The translations under genes were made by a program, and so were the position numbers. Source: Tichowtungia aerotolerans (GTDB lineage Bacteria > Verrucomicrobiota > Kiritimatiellia > Kiritimatiellales > Tichowtungiaceae). From it: DNA of 64,000 bases. The notes under the pieces are model-generated. The model worked only from the letters and a program-made list of their open reading frames with translations. It searched no databases and had not been told where the DNA came from. The stretch covers positions 2,112,900 to 2,176,899 of the forward strand of contig NZ_CP047593.1 in assembly GCF_009905215.1 (NCBI RefSeq). Direction: 5' to 3'. Below are positions 37,129 to 47,301 of this stretch, one piece after another; within the stretch, counting starts at the first letter, position 1; every line of letters begins with the position of its first letter.

Positions 37129-37806
37129 TCATTTTGCAGGTTCAATGATCAGGACGCATTCTCCTTTGACCGTTCGTCCGCTGAAACGCTGCCGGATTTC
37201 TGCTGCGGTTCCGCTGATTAATTCTTCAAATTTTTTTGTCAGTTCGCGAGCCACGAACACCTTGCGGTTTTCTCCCAAAACCGTTTCGATTTCATCAATC
37301 AGTTTGAGCATACGGTAGGGGGATTCATAGAGAATCACCGGGACCGGTACCTCGGCGCACTGTTCCAGGAGCTTGCGGCGGGCTCCGCTCTTTCGGGCAG
37401 GGAATCCTGCAAACAGAAAGCCGTGACCTCCGAAGCCGCTTAAGGCCAGCGCTGTCGTCACCGCCGTTGGGCCCGGTGCCGAGGTGATCATCAGCTCCGC
37501 ATCGCGGCAGGCGGCAACAATTCGCGAGCCGGGGTCGGAAATGCACGGCATACCCGAGTCGGTCACCATCGCGATAACTTCACCGTTGCGAATGCGGTTG
37601 AGGATTTCTTCGCACCGCTGCGCTTCATTGAATTTATGGCAGCTGATGCAGTGTGTTCTGATGTCAAAGTGAGTCAGCAGTTTGCGGGTTTGCCGGGTAT
37701 CTTCTGCCAGAATCAGGCTGGCTTCCTTCAGGGTTTCAATGCCGCGGGCGGTCATATCCCCCAGGTTCCCGATCGGCGTTCCGACAATGTAAAGTCCGGC
37801 ATCCAT
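37129..37806 (-). CDS. rsmI: 16S rRNA (cytidine-1402-2'-O)-methyltransferase
   Basis: 225 residues from ATG 37806, which follows GGAGGAACTCTA and overlaps the maf stop by one base (TAATG). Tetrapyrrole-methylase fold: LYIVGTPIGNLGDMT at the N-terminus, VTDSGMPCISDPG and 'PGPTAVTTALALSG' in the core. Methylates C1402 in the decoding centre. Confidence 0.95.
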   Translation of the reverse strand: MDAGLYIVGTPIGNLGDMTARGIETLKEASLILAEDTRQTRKLLTHFDIRTHCISCHKFNEAQRCEEILNRIRNGEVIAMVTDSGMPCISDPGSRIVAACRDAELMITSAPGPTAVTTALALSGFGGHGFLFAGFPARKSGARRKLLEQCAEVPVPVILYESPYRMLKLIDEIETVLGENRKVFVARELTKKFEELISGTAAEIRQRFSGRTVKGECVLIIEPAK

Positions 37807-38363
37807 TAGAGTTCCTCCAGTTTTTCCACCACCTCGCACAGCGGCAGACCGACTACGTTGGAATAGGAGCCGGCGACTCGTCGTACCATTTTTGCAGCTC
37901 CGCCCTGGATTGCATAGGCTCCGGCTTTATCCATCGGCTCTCCGCTGGCCACATAGTCGGAGATTTCTTTTTCAGAAAGCGTTCGAAAGGTTACTTCCGT
38001 TTCAATATGAAAACAGTCCGTGCGATCCAAAAACCGGATGCACACCCCGGTCATTACCTCGTGGGTGCGATCAGACAGGGACCGCAGCATTTTCTTAGCT
38101 TCCTTTTTATTGTTCGGTTTTCCCAGAATGCGGCCTTCGCAGACCACGGCAGTGTCTGCGGCAAGAATCACTGCGCCTGCGGCAGAAATGCTTTCTGCTT
38201 TTTCCCGGGCAGTACGCATCACAAACGCGGCCGGAGTTTCGTCGGGGAGCGGGGCTTCATCAATTTCCGGGATCATGACCTCAAACGGCAGGCCTGCCTG
38301 ACGAAGCAGTTCGGCGCGTCGCGGAGATCCGCTTGCCAAAATCAGTTTTTCGTTGGTGCTCAT
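37806..38363 (-). CDS. maf: Maf-like nucleoside triphosphate pyrophosphatase
   Basis: 185 residues. Signature LILASGSPRR at the N-terminus, ILAADTAVV with the catalytic Asp, and 'GAYAIQGG' then GSYSNVVGLPL at the C-terminus. It hydrolyses dTTP/UTP or modified nucleotides. Coupled to rsmI. Confidence 0.94.
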   Translation of the reverse strand: MSTNEKLILASGSPRRAELLRQAGLPFEVMIPEIDEAPLPDETPAAFVMRTAREKAESISAAGAVILAADTAVVCEGRILGKPNNKKEAKKMLRSLSDRTHEVMTGVCIRFLDRTDCFHIETEVTFRTLSEKEISDYVASGEPMDKAGAYAIQGGAAKMVRRVAGSYSNVVGLPLCEVVEKLEEL

Positions 38364-38417
38364 AAAGAATAAACAGTAAGGTTTTAAAAATATTTAACGC
38401 CGGAGGATAGAGGACTT

Positions 38418-39368
38418 ATGCAGAAATACCACTTTAATAAACGGGTTCTAGTGACTGGCGGTGCCGGCTTTCTGGGCTCACATCTTTGTGAAGCATTACT
38501 GAAGCAGAATTGTGATGTCGTTTGCGTTGATAATTTTTTTACCGGCCGAAGGGGCAATGTGGCTCACTTGCTGGATAATCCCAATTTCGAAATTCTTCGT
38601 CACGACATCACGTTTCCTCTGTTTGTGGAAGTGGACGAAATCTATAATCTGGCTTGTCCTGCTTCACCGCCGCATTATCAGCACGATCCGGTCCAGACCA
38701 CAAAAACCAGTGTGATCGGCGCCATCAATATGCTCGGGCTGGCCAAGCGGGTCGGTGCAAAAATCTTTCAGGCATCGACCAGTGAGGTGTACGGCGATCC
38801 GGATATCCATCCGCAGCCGGAAAGCTACTGGGGACGTGTCAACCCCATCGGAACACGCTCCTGTTATGATGAAGGAAAACGCTGTGCCGAAACCTTGTTT
38901 TTTGACTATCGTCGTCAGATGGATATGCCGATCAAGGTCGTTCGCATCTTCAACACCTACGGCCCGCACATGCATCCCAATGACGGGCGGGTGGTCAGCA
39001 ACTTTATTATGCAGGCGTTGCGCGGCGATGACATCACCATTTACGGCGACGGCACCCAGACGCGATCTTTCTGCTATGTCAGCGACCTGATCGATGGATT
39101 CCTCAAGCTGATGGATACGCCACACGAAGTGACCGGCCCGATCAATATTGGAAATCCCGGCGAGTTTACCATGATCGAACTGGCTGAAAAGGTGATTCAG
39201 TTGACCGGATCCAAGTCAAAGCTCGTCTTCAAGCCGCTGCCGTCGGACGATCCAAAGCAGCGTCGTCCGGACATTACTCAGGCAAAAGAAAAACTCGGAT
39301 GGGAACCTAAAGTAAATCTGGAAGCTGGACTCAAGCCGACTATTAAATATTTCAAGCAATACGTTTAG
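38418..39368 (+). CDS. UDP-glucuronate decarboxylase
   Basis: 316 residues, short-chain dehydrogenase fold: NAD site [10 protein letters not shown], the Ser/Tyr-x3-Lys centre in [11 protein letters not shown], and '[19 protein letters not shown]' typical of UDP-xylose synthase (UXS). It would make UDP-xylose from UDP-glucuronate for surface glycans. No glycosyltransferase genes are adjacent. Confidence 0.9.
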   Translation: MQKYHFNKRVLVTGGAGFLGSHLCEALLKQNCDVVCVDNFFTGRRGNVAHLLDNPNFEILRHDITFPLFVEVDEIYNLACPASPPHYQHDPVQTTKTSVIGAINMLGLAKRVGAKIFQASTSEVYGDPDIHPQPESYWGRVNPIGTRSCYDEGKRCAETLFFDYRRQMDMPIKVVRIFNTYGPHMHPNDGRVVSNFIMQALRGDDITIYGDGTQTRSFCYVSDLIDGFLKLMDTPHEVTGPINIGNPGEFTMIELAEKVIQLTGSKSKLVFKPLPSDDPKQRRPDITQAKEKLGWEPKVNLEAGLKPTIKYFKQYV

Positions 39369-39369
39369 C

Positions 39370-39852
39370 GTTTTGTGGTTTTGCCAGGGAAGATGAATTC
39401 GACAGCGATGCATCCATTGTGTCCGTTCAGGAGCTGTCGCAGGAGGATAAAGACGGGGGTCCTGAGCAGCTTCTGAAAATCACGACCACGCAGTCCGATG
39501 CGGAAATGGCAGGGGAGATGCGTGTATCTGTTGAGCTGAAAGACAAAAACAACAAAACCTATTTTGGAAAATCAAGATGCCGACTCCCAAATATAAGCTG
39601 AGTCTGCCGGGGTCGGCTCCGACGGGATATGTTGAATGGAGAATCTGAGTCGATTCCTCATTGATGCGCCGACCCAGGTTTACAGGATACAGCATCGAGT
39701 TGTTTTATGATGGTAAAGGTGGGCCGCAGTTGCTGGACGCAGAATATGAAGACTGCGATTCGGCGGAAGAGCTGGCTGCCCGCAATGCGGATTCGGTTCT
39801 CATCAAGCTGAAACGACTTGCCCGAGCGGATTTTCCAAAAGGAAACAGGTGA
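39370..39852 (+). pseudogene. Decayed gene of unknown family
   Basis: Three coding-looking pieces follow each other. Frame 2 runs from about 39383 (AREDEFDSDASIVSVQEL...) to the stop near 39601 with no clear start. The frame starting at 39577 (MPTPKYKLSLPGSAPTGYVEWRI) stops at the TGA at 39646. The same frame reopens as VDSSLMRRPRFTGYSIELFY... to 39852. The amino-acid sense (Lys/Thr/Tyr-rich beta strands) continues across one frame change and one in-frame TGA, as expected of a recently inactivated gene. Separate small ORFs are the alternative. Confidence 0.45.
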
Positions 39853-39861
39853 TTTGGAGAA

Positions 39862-41445
39862 CTACCCGCGATAGCGGTTGGTGACCGGCATGCGCCGGTC
39901 GCGTCCGAATGCTTTCGGAGTAATTTTGATACCGGGCGGTCCCTGACGGCGTTTGTATTCGCTCAGATCCGTCAGCCGGACAGCTTGGCGCACGGCGGCT
40001 TCGTCGAATCCGGCGGCCAGCATGGCGTCGATGCCCATGTCTTTTTCCACGTAGGCTTCGAGAATCGGGTCCAGTACTTCATAGGGCGGCAGGCTGTCGG
40101 TGTCCTGCTGGTCCGGCCTCAGCTCGGCCGATGGCGGACGTTCGATCGTAGACGGCGGAATCGCCGGTTTCTCGCTTTGCGTATTGCGCCAGCGGCTCAG
40201 TTCAAACACCAGTGTCTTAGGAACATCTTTAATGACTGCGAATCCGCCGGCCATATCGCCGTAGAGTGTACAGTATCCGGTGGCATACTCGCTCTTATTA
40301 CCGGTTGAAAGCACCAGCCACCCGTTCTTGTTCGACATCGCCATAATCAGCGTGCCGCGGATGCGCGCCTGCAGGTTCTCTTCCGCCAGCCCGGGTTCCG
40401 GGTTCCAATGGATGGAAAGTTCTTCGGTGAATTTTTCAAAGATTGGGAAAATCGGAATAGTGTGGAATTCCACGCCGAAATTGGCGGCAATCTGCTCGGC
40501 GTCGCTGAGCGTTTCGCTCGACGAATATTGCGACGGCATCGTAATGGCCGCGACGCGGTCTTTGCCGAGCGCATCGACGGCAATCGCCAGCACCAGCGCC
40601 GAGTCGATTCCGCCGCTGACCGCAACGACGGTCTTTTTGAAACCGTTTTTTTCGACGTAATCGCGCAGACCGGTTTTGAGCGCCTCATACACTTCTTCGA
40701 GCGGTTCCAGAGATTGGAAAACGCCGGTTCCGGCGGTGAGAGTTCCCTCTTTAAACAGCGGCGCAGATGCAACGAGTGTTCCGTCGGCTTCAAAAGCGGC
40801 GCTTCCGCCGTCAAACACCAGTTCATCCTGTCCGCCAACCTGATTGCAGAACAGCAGCGGAGCATTCATCGCCCGTGCAGCAGCGGCAAAAACCTCTTCG
40901 CGTTCAAACCGTTTGCCGCGATGGTAGGGCGAGGCCGACAGGTTGATCACCAGGTCCGGTTTTTCTGCGGCCAGTGAGGTGCTGGCTTCGCCGTCGGCCA
41001 GCCAGCTGTCTTCGCAAATGTGGATGCCGACTTTGGTTCCGAACGCGTCGAAGGCAAACGGGCTGTCGCCTTCGTCGAACACGCGTTTTTCATCGAAAAC
41101 ACCGTAGTTTGGCAGCATCATTTTTCGATAGATGCCGATCTGCTTTCCTTTGTGGAAAACAACCGCAGCGTTATGGCGTTCGATCGGCGAGCCGATCACG
41201 CAGTATGCTTCGGCAGGCAGTTTGCCGGCGATACGATCGAGCTGTTTGGCGCAGTCCTGAATAAAATGCGGTCGCAGGATCAGGTCTTCCGGCGGGTAGC
41301 CGCAAAGGGATAGTTCCGGAAAAACAATCAGCTGTGCGCCGTCGACGGCCGCCGCAGACGCCAGCTCGACGATACGGTCGGCGTTCTGTTCGAGCGCGCC
41401 GACCGTCGGGTTGAACTGGATGAGCGCTGTGTTGAGCGGTTGCAT
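39862..41445 (-). CDS. nadE: Glutamine-dependent NAD+ synthetase
   Basis: Makes NAD from nicotinate adenine dinucleotide. 527 residues from ATG 41445, which shares a base with the guaB stop (TAATG); the open frame reaches upstream into guaB. The N-terminal nitrilase-type glutaminase has Glu in FPELSLCGYPPEDL, Lys in YRKMMLPNYGVFDEKR and Cys in HICEDSW. The C-terminal ATP-PP synthetase domain has SGGIDSALVLAIA. The C-terminus ends NRYRG. Confidence 0.95.
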   Translation of the reverse strand: MQPLNTALIQFNPTVGALEQNADRIVELASAAAVDGAQLIVFPELSLCGYPPEDLILRPHFIQDCAKQLDRIAGKLPAEAYCVIGSPIERHNAAVVFHKGKQIGIYRKMMLPNYGVFDEKRVFDEGDSPFAFDAFGTKVGIHICEDSWLADGEASTSLAAEKPDLVINLSASPYHRGKRFEREEVFAAAARAMNAPLLFCNQVGGQDELVFDGGSAAFEADGTLVASAPLFKEGTLTAGTGVFQSLEPLEEVYEALKTGLRDYVEKNGFKKTVVAVSGGIDSALVLAIAVDALGKDRVAAITMPSQYSSSETLSDAEQIAANFGVEFHTIPIFPIFEKFTEELSIHWNPEPGLAEENLQARIRGTLIMAMSNKNGWLVLSTGNKSEYATGYCTLYGDMAGGFAVIKDVPKTLVFELSRWRNTQSEKPAIPPSTIERPPSAELRPDQQDTDSLPPYEVLDPILEAYVEKDMGIDAMLAAGFDEAAVRQAVRLTDLSEYKRRQGPPGIKITPKAFGRDRRMPVTNRYRG

Positions 41446-42935
41446 TAGCGCCGGTAGTTCGGGGCTTCTTTGGTGATGCGGATATCGTGCGCGTGTGCCT
41501 CGGTGGCTCCGGCGGCGGAAACGCGGACAAACCGGCCGTTTTCCTGCAGCTCCGGAATGGTGCGGGTACCGCAGTAGCCGAGGCTTGCCTGAAGTCCGCC
41601 GCAATACTGTTTGAGCACCTTGCTGACAGCTCCGGCGTATGGAACGACCCCTTCGATTCCCTGTGGAACGAGATCGTCGTCGGCACTGTCTTTGAGACCG
41701 TAGCGCTGGCGGGAGCCTTCGCGCGATTTCATGGCGTCGAGGCTGCCCATGCCGCGGTAGACAACAAACTGGCGGCCTTCGTAAAGAATTTTTTCGCCGG
41801 GACTTTCATCGGTTCCGGCCAGAACAGAGCCCATCATGACGGAGGAGGCTCCGGACACCATCGCTTTTGCGACGTCCCCGGAATGGCGGATGCCGCCATC
41901 GGCGATGACGGGGATGGATCCCTGAAGGGCCTTGGCGCAGCTGTAGATAGCGCTGATTTGGGGGATGCCGACTCCGGCGACCACGCGAGTGGTGCAGATT
42001 GAGCCCGGCCCGATTCCAACCTTCACGGCGTCTGCCCCGGCTTTCTGAAGCTCGAGAGCCGCTTCGCCGGTGGCGATATTTCCGGCAATGACGTCAATTT
42101 CCGGGAAGTTCTTTTTGACCCATGCGGTCATTTCAATGACGCCTTTGCTGTGGCCGTGTGCCGTGTCGACGGTCAGGACATCGACGTCCGCGTTGGCAAG
42201 TGCTTCGGCGCGGGCATAGTCGCCAGGACCGACGCCGGCGCCGACGCGCAGGCGGTAGAATTCGTCCCGGTTGTAGAGCGGACGGGTGTTTTCGATCAGG
42301 TCGGCCACATCGGTATAGCTGTAAAGGCCAATCAGTTTGTCGTCCTGGACCAGCGGCAGCTTGCCGATTTTGTGCTGACGCATGATTTTATATGCTTCTT
42401 CGAGATCGGTATCTTTTGGAGCGGTAATAACGTCGGTGGTCATGATTTCGCCCGCGGGCATCGCGAGGCTGGGGGCGAATCGAATGTCTTTGGTGGTCAG
42501 GATGCCGACCAGGGCCCCGGCGTCGTTGAGAATCGGGAATCCGCTGAAGCTGTAGCCTTTTTCTGCGCGCCGCATCTGGATTTCTTCCAGTGTCTGGCTT
42601 TCATTAAAGGTGATCGGGCTGGTAATCAGTCCGTTGAGGAAGTGTTTTACTTTGGCTACGGCAGCGGCCTGATCATCCGGGTCCAGGTTTTTATGAATGA
42701 TGCCGATGCCGCCGTGCAGAGCCATGGCAATCGCCATGTCGGCTTCGGTTACCGTGTCCATCGCGGCGCTGATAAACGGGATGTTTACCTGGATGTTGCG
42801 GGTCAAATTCGTGCGAATCACGGCGTCGCCCGGCAGAAAGTCTGCATATTGCGTGATCAGAGATACATCGTCGAAAGTAAGCCCCTCAAAGGGGAATGTG
42901 CTCATAAATTTGTCGAGATACTTATTCTGGCTCAT
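41445..42935 (-). CDS. guaB: Inosine-5'-monophosphate dehydrogenase
   Basis: 496 residues from ATG 42935 (AAAGGACA ribosome-binding site). (Beta/alpha)8 barrel with the catalytic Cys in [13 protein letters not shown], two CBS domains inserted at about 95-215, and the flap '[11 protein letters not shown]'. Converts IMP to XMP. Coupled to nadE through TAATG. Confidence 0.96.
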   Translation of the reverse strand: MSQNKYLDKFMSTFPFEGLTFDDVSLITQYADFLPGDAVIRTNLTRNIQVNIPFISAAMDTVTEADMAIAMALHGGIGIIHKNLDPDDQAAAVAKVKHFLNGLITSPITFNESQTLEEIQMRRAEKGYSFSGFPILNDAGALVGILTTKDIRFAPSLAMPAGEIMTTDVITAPKDTDLEEAYKIMRQHKIGKLPLVQDDKLIGLYSYTDVADLIENTRPLYNRDEFYRLRVGAGVGPGDYARAEALANADVDVLTVDTAHGHSKGVIEMTAWVKKNFPEIDVIAGNIATGEAALELQKAGADAVKVGIGPGSICTTRVVAGVGIPQISAIYSCAKALQGSIPVIADGGIRHSGDVAKAMVSGASSVMMGSVLAGTDESPGEKILYEGRQFVVYRGMGSLDAMKSREGSRQRYGLKDSADDDLVPQGIEGVVPYAGAVSKVLKQYCGGLQASLGYCGTRTIPELQENGRFVRVSAAGATEAHAHDIRITKEAPNYRR

Positions 42936-43114
42936 GAAATGTGTCCTTTTGCCAGCACACATTGGAGCTTGTGGCGAAACGAGTCAATATGGAAAAAACG
43001 GAAGAGTGAAATTGTGGAGCGATCCGGGACGGTTCGTTCCTGATTTAAGTTCTTTTCCTCTGCTCATTTATTCAATAATCCGTTATTCCAGTGTTTCATA
43101 AAGAAGGAGGTCTT

Positions 43115-43429
43115 ATGCTGGCTGTTCATGTAAATATTCAGGTGAAACCGGATTGTATCGACGCTTTTATCGCGGCGACGGAGGAGAATGCGCAATACTC
43201 GCTTCTGGAATCCGGGGTTGCCCGTTTTGATGTTGTTCAGGATCGGAACGATCCAGCACACTTCGTGTTGGTCGAAGTCTATAAAGATGACGATGCGCCC
43301 GCTTTTCATAAAGAGACGGCCCACTATGCCAAATGGCGCGATACGGTTGCGGACATGATGGCGGGTCCCCGCTCCAGCATCAAATTTGAAACTCTTTATC
43401 CCGAACCCGCCCGCTGGGAGGCCGTCTGA
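43115..43429 (+). CDS. ABM-domain monooxygenase (LsrG/YgiN-like)
   Basis: 104 residues, one antibiotic-biosynthesis-monooxygenase ferredoxin-like domain: '[15 protein letters not shown]', '[15 protein letters not shown]', '[19 protein letters not shown]'. ATG 43115 follows AAGGAGG. Such proteins degrade quinones, AI-2 or other small metabolites. One-base overlap (TGATG) with the next gene suggests a two-step detoxification pair. Confidence 0.85.
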   Translation: MLAVHVNIQVKPDCIDAFIAATEENAQYSLLESGVARFDVVQDRNDPAHFVLVEVYKDDDAPAFHKETAHYAKWRDTVADMMAGPRSSIKFETLYPEPARWEAV

Positions 43430-44562
43430 TGTTTGAGTTTGCCACTGCCGGAAAGATTATTTTCGGTAACGGAACATTGAAACAGGCAGCGCCAGTTGCG
43501 GCTGTGTTTGGACGGAAGGCGTTGGTTGTGACCGGTCGCGACACGGATCGCGCTGCGCCATTGATGGATGCACTGGCAGCTCTAGGTATAAACTGCGAAA
43601 TGTTTGCGGTGTCCGGCGAACCGACAGTTGAGCTGGCTTGTCAGGCCTCGCAGTTTGCTGTTGATGTGGTGATTGGATTCGGCGGCGGCAGTGTTATTGA
43701 TCTTGCCAAGGCCGCGGCGGCACTGATGTCTAATCCCGGTGATCCGCTTGATTATCTGGAAGTGATCGGAAAAGGGCAGCCGCTCACGGAACGGGCCGTG
43801 CCGTGCATTGCGATTCCGACTACGGCCGGAACGGGAGCAGAGGTGACTAAAAATGCAGTTCTCGCCTCTCCGGAACATAAGGTGAAGGTCAGCATGCGCC
43901 ATCCATTCATGATTCCGGACCTTGCCATTGTCGACCCCGAATGCACGCTGTCCATGCCGCCCGCTGTCACCGCATCTACCGGTCTCGATGCGCTGACCCA
44001 GCTGCTCGAAGCGTTTATCTCAAAAAAAGCGACTCCTGTGACGGATGGTTTCTGCCGCGAAGGTCTTCCGCGTGCTGTTCGTTCTCTGCGGCGGGTGTTT
44101 GAGAACGGAGATGACCTCGCCGCTCGCGAGGATATGGCGCTGGCCAGTCTGTTTGGCGGTCTTGCGCTCGCCAATGCCGGGCTCGGAGCCGTGCACGGTT
44201 TCGCCGGCCCGGTCGGCGGGATGTTCAGTGCTCCGCACGGAATGGTCTGTGCTGCGCTCCTGCCGCACGTTATGAAAGTGAATCTTGCCGCACTGAGGGA
44301 GCGCGAACCGAATGTTCAAACATTGGAGAGATTTGATGAGTTTTCCCGGATGACCGGCGGCTCAAAAGCTGAAGACGGCATCAGTTGGCTGGCCGGGCTT
44401 TGCCGCGACCTGCAGGTTCCGGCTCTTTCCACGTTCGGTATCACTGAGGCTGATTTCCCGGTAATCGTCGAAAAATCAAAAAATGCCTCCTCAATGAAAG
44501 GAAACGCGGTAGAGCTGAGCGATGCACAGCTGACTCACATTCTTCAGGCCGCTTGGCTGTGA
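43429..44562 (+). CDS. Iron-containing alcohol dehydrogenase
   Basis: 377 residues. NAD site VVIGFGGGSVIDLAKA, 'PTTAGTGAEVTKNAV', and metal ligands Asp in DLAIVDP, His in AVHGFAGPVGGMF and His in APHGMVCA. Similar to maleylacetate-reductase/butanol-dehydrogenase-like enzymes. Substrate unknown; translationally coupled to the ABM protein. Confidence 0.9.
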   Translation: MFEFATAGKIIFGNGTLKQAAPVAAVFGRKALVVTGRDTDRAAPLMDALAALGINCEMFAVSGEPTVELACQASQFAVDVVIGFGGGSVIDLAKAAAALMSNPGDPLDYLEVIGKGQPLTERAVPCIAIPTTAGTGAEVTKNAVLASPEHKVKVSMRHPFMIPDLAIVDPECTLSMPPAVTASTGLDALTQLLEAFISKKATPVTDGFCREGLPRAVRSLRRVFENGDDLAAREDMALASLFGGLALANAGLGAVHGFAGPVGGMFSAPHGMVCAALLPHVMKVNLAALREREPNVQTLERFDEFSRMTGGSKAEDGISWLAGLCRDLQVPALSTFGITEADFPVIVEKSKNASSMKGNAVELSDAQLTHILQAAWL

Positions 44563-44654
44563 ATTTCTTAAACCGCAGTGTTACGGTGGGTGACTTTTTT
44601 AGTGGGGCGCACTCAAAACGTGCCGGGGCGGCATGCTGTTCCTCTTTTCGGAAT

Positions 44655-45530
44655 TTAGATGGTAATGCCGAGGTTCCCGATATGGATGTGCTGAAGTCCG
44701 TTGGCTTCGGCGATGGATTTTGCCGTGAACAGTGTTTCGGCCGGCGTGACCGGAGCGTCTCGCCATGTGGCGGTCGGGTGGTATGCGCTGAAATGCCAGG
44801 GAACGTCCGGGCCCAGGTTTGAGACGGCCCATTTGGTCATGGCATCGATTTCTTCCGGTGAATCATTTTTTCCCGGAATGATCAGGGTGGTGACTTCCAG
44901 ATGAACGGAGGTTTCTTTCTTTAAATAGACTAATGTGTCGAGCACGGGCTGCAGAGTGGCTCCGCACAGGTTCTTATAGAAAGAGTCGGTGAATGCTTTC
45001 AGGTCAACATTTGCGGCGTCGATATGGCGGTAGAGTTCTTTGCGCGGTTCCGGTTCGATCCATCCGTTGGTGACTGCCACGGTTTTCAACCCATGTTCAT
45101 GGCATACAATTGCCGTATCGACGGCGAATTCAAGGAATACGGTTGGTTCATTATAGGTAAAGGCCACGCTTTCGCATTCATACCGCAGGGCGGTCTCTGC
45201 GATTTCTTCCGGAGTCACCGGGGTCCCGTCCAGTTTTTTCGGCTGGCTGAGATGGAAGTTCTGGCAAAAGCCGCAAATCAGGTTGCAGCCGACCGTGCCG
45301 AATGAGAGTACACTGCTGCCGGGCAGAAAATGATTCAGCGGTTTCTTTTCAATGGGATCCACGGCCAGTCCGCAGACAAGCCCGTAGGTTTCTGCAATCA
45401 GTTTATTGCCGATGCGGCGGCGTCCGAAGCATTGGCCGCGTTTTCCGTCTGCAATGCGGCAGTGACGCGGACAGAGGGTGCATTCAATCGGGCCGCCGTC
45501 AGACATTTTCCAGTATTCTGCCTCCTTCAT
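44655..45530 (-). CDS. amrS: AmmeMemoRadiSam system radical SAM enzyme
   Basis: 291 residues. Radical SAM cluster CNLICGFC (about residue 82, CxxxCxxC), an extra N-terminal Cys set (CTLCPRHC), and 'TNGWIEPEP' later. One of three proteins of the AmmeMemoRadiSam set; the other two are divergently encoded just beyond. Thought to modify an unknown substrate by radical chemistry. Confidence 0.93.
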   Translation of the reverse strand: MKEAEYWKMSDGGPIECTLCPRHCRIADGKRGQCFGRRRIGNKLIAETYGLVCGLAVDPIEKKPLNHFLPGSSVLSFGTVGCNLICGFCQNFHLSQPKKLDGTPVTPEEIAETALRYECESVAFTYNEPTVFLEFAVDTAIVCHEHGLKTVAVTNGWIEPEPRKELYRHIDAANVDLKAFTDSFYKNLCGATLQPVLDTLVYLKKETSVHLEVTTLIIPGKNDSPEEIDAMTKWAVSNLGPDVPWHFSAYHPTATWRDAPVTPAETLFTAKSIAEANGLQHIHIGNLGITI

Positions 45531-45582
45531 AGTTCGATATTAACGCTGTTCTTTTTAAAAGGCATGCCTTAAAATCACATAC

Positions 45583-46374
45583 GTGAGCGAAAGAGTAAGA
45601 GTTTCTGCGGTGGCCGGCATGTTTTATCCGGCCGATCCGGATGAGCTTCATCGGATGGTGCGGCGCTTTCTGGATCATGCCGAGGCGTCGTCGCTGCTGC
45701 CTCCGAAAGCGGTGATTGTGCCGCATGCGGGGTATGTCTATTCCGGAGCGGTCGCGGCCAGTGCGTATGCGTGTGTGGATCCGACTGAGATTTCGCGGGT
45801 GGTGCTGATTGGACCGTCGCATCGGGTTATGCTGGAGGGGATGGCTATTCCGGAGTCGCTGATCTGGGAAACGCCGATTGGTGATGTTCAGATTGATTTC
45901 GATGCCATGGAAAAAGTTTCGTCATTTGCGCAGGTGCTATTTTCCGAACGCGCGCATCTGGAGGAGCATTGTCTGGAAGTTCAGCTGCCGTTTCTTCAGG
46001 AGCTGCTGGGCGATCGTTTTCGTCTGGCGCCGATGGTGGTAGGAGACTGCTCGCCCGATGATGTGGCCGATGTGCTGGAGGTCCTGTGGGGTGGTCCTGA
46101 AACGCTGGTGGTTGTCAGCAGCGATCTCAGCCATTATCTTCCGTATGAACGGGCCTGCCTGAAAGATCAGACAACGGTTCGGGCCATTGAGGATTTGGAT
46201 GTATACAGATTGGAGGGCGACAGCGCCTGCGGGCTGAACGCCATTGCCGGGCTGATTTGTCTGGCCCAGCGGCGGGGTATGAGATCCAAACTGCTCGATC
46301 TGCGCAACTCCGGCGATACCGCCGGATCCAGAGAGCAGGTCGTCGGTTACGGCGCATTTGCTTTTTATGAATAA
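45583..46374 (+). CDS. amrB: AmmeMemoRadiSam system protein B (Memo-like)
   Basis: 263 residues from GTG 45583. Memo family: AGMFYPADPDEL, 'VPHAGYVYSGAVAASAY', 'LIGPSHRV', 'SSDLSHYLPYE'. The conserved His residues form a dioxygenase-like metal site. It begins 52 bp from the divergent amrS start. Confidence 0.93.
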   Translation: MSERVRVSAVAGMFYPADPDELHRMVRRFLDHAEASSLLPPKAVIVPHAGYVYSGAVAASAYACVDPTEISRVVLIGPSHRVMLEGMAIPESLIWETPIGDVQIDFDAMEKVSSFAQVLFSERAHLEEHCLEVQLPFLQELLGDRFRLAPMVVGDCSPDDVADVLEVLWGGPETLVVVSSDLSHYLPYERACLKDQTTVRAIEDLDVYRLEGDSACGLNAIAGLICLAQRRGMRSKLLDLRNSGDTAGSREQVVGYGAFAFYE

Positions 46375-46379
46375 TCACG

Positions 46380-46967
46380 ATGAAACCGGAACACCAGAGT
46401 CTGCTGCTGAAGATTGCGCGCGATGCGATTTCCTCGACGATCGAGCACGGTCGAGGCGAAGGCGAACAGGCTTTCCAGTCTTTGGAGAAAAAATTTCCAG
46501 ATATTGGAAACATTCCGGAACTGCAGGAAGAGCGGGCCACATTTGTGACGCTGACGATTGATGGCGATTTGCGCGGATGCATCGGTATGCTTGAAGCCTG
46601 CCGCCCGCTGGCTGAGGATGTGGTCGAAAATGCGCGGGCGGCAGCTTTTCGCGATCCGCGGTTTGCGCCTTTATCTATAGAAGAATTCGGGCAGCTCCAG
46701 ATCCACATTTCTGTTCTTTCCACGCCGGAAGAGCTGTTTTTTGAGTCCGAGGCGGATCTGCTGGCGCAGATTCGTCAGGATGTTGACGGGCTGATTCTGC
46801 AGGACGGCGAACGGCGGGGTACGTTTCTGCCGAGTGTCTGGGCGGATCTTCCGAACAAAGAGCTTTTTCTGATGCACCTGAAGATGAAGGCGGGCCTGCC
46901 GAGCGATTACTGGTCTGACACGCTTCGTGTATTCCGCTATACCGCGGAGTGTTTTCCGGCGGATTAA
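46380..46967 (+). CDS. amrA: AmmeMemoRadiSam system protein A (AMMECR1)
   Basis: 195 residues: 'ATFVTLTIDGDLRGCIG', 'NARAAAFRDPRF', 'SVLSTPEEL' and 'TFLPSVWADLPNKELFL' are AMMECR1 landmarks. Five bp after amrB, so the two are cotranscribed. Contains two copies of the host dyad (46471-46489, 46493-46511). Confidence 0.93.
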   Translation: MKPEHQSLLLKIARDAISSTIEHGRGEGEQAFQSLEKKFPDIGNIPELQEERATFVTLTIDGDLRGCIGMLEACRPLAEDVVENARAAAFRDPRFAPLSIEEFGQLQIHISVLSTPEELFFESEADLLAQIRQDVDGLILQDGERRGTFLPSVWADLPNKELFLMHLKMKAGLPSDYWSDTLRVFRYTAECFPAD

Positions 46968-46971
46968 CGCG

Positions 46972-47021
46972 TTTTCCAATCTTTGGAAAAACGGCTGGAA
47001 AATCTTCCGAACTTTGGAAAG
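46972..47021. repeat. Two copies of the host dyad
   Basis: TTTTCCAATCTTTGGAAAA at 46972-46990 is a perfect copy; TCTTCCGAACTTTGGAAAG at 47003-47021 is a weaker one. In the gap before infA. Confidence 0.8.
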
Positions 47022-47086
47022 GTGAATTTTTTCGAATTCCGGCTTGTACGGCGGAGGCGTGTCTGTATGATGAGCCGCTCTTAAAA

Positions 47087-47293
47087 ATGAATGCGAGAGA
47101 GACTATTTTGCTGGACGCTCTGCTGGAGGCCGTGATAGATAGTCACGCTTTTCGCGCCGTGCTGGAAAACGGGCATGTGTTTACAGCCTATATTGCAGTG
47201 CGGGACCGGGATAAAAAACTCCCAAAGACGGGAGCCCGGGTAAAGGTGGAAATGTCGCCTTACAACATGAGTGCAGGGCGGGTTATTGTTTAG
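47087..47293 (+). CDS. infA: Translation initiation factor IF-1
   Basis: 68 residues, one OB fold: '[16 protein letters not shown]', '[20 protein letters not shown]'. Weak ribosome-binding site. First gene of a translation/transcription operon with rpmJ 8 bp later. The start and the loop after the third strand differ from E. coli IF-1, but the core is clear. Confidence 0.93.
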   Translation: MNARETILLDALLEAVIDSHAFRAVLENGHVFTAYIAVRDRDKKLPKTGARVKVEMSPYNMSAGRVIV

Positions 47294-47301
47294 GTGAATT
47301 T

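Noticed and set aside
42150-43043. Long open frame opposite guaB
   Set aside because: Antisense shadow with no recognisable motif.
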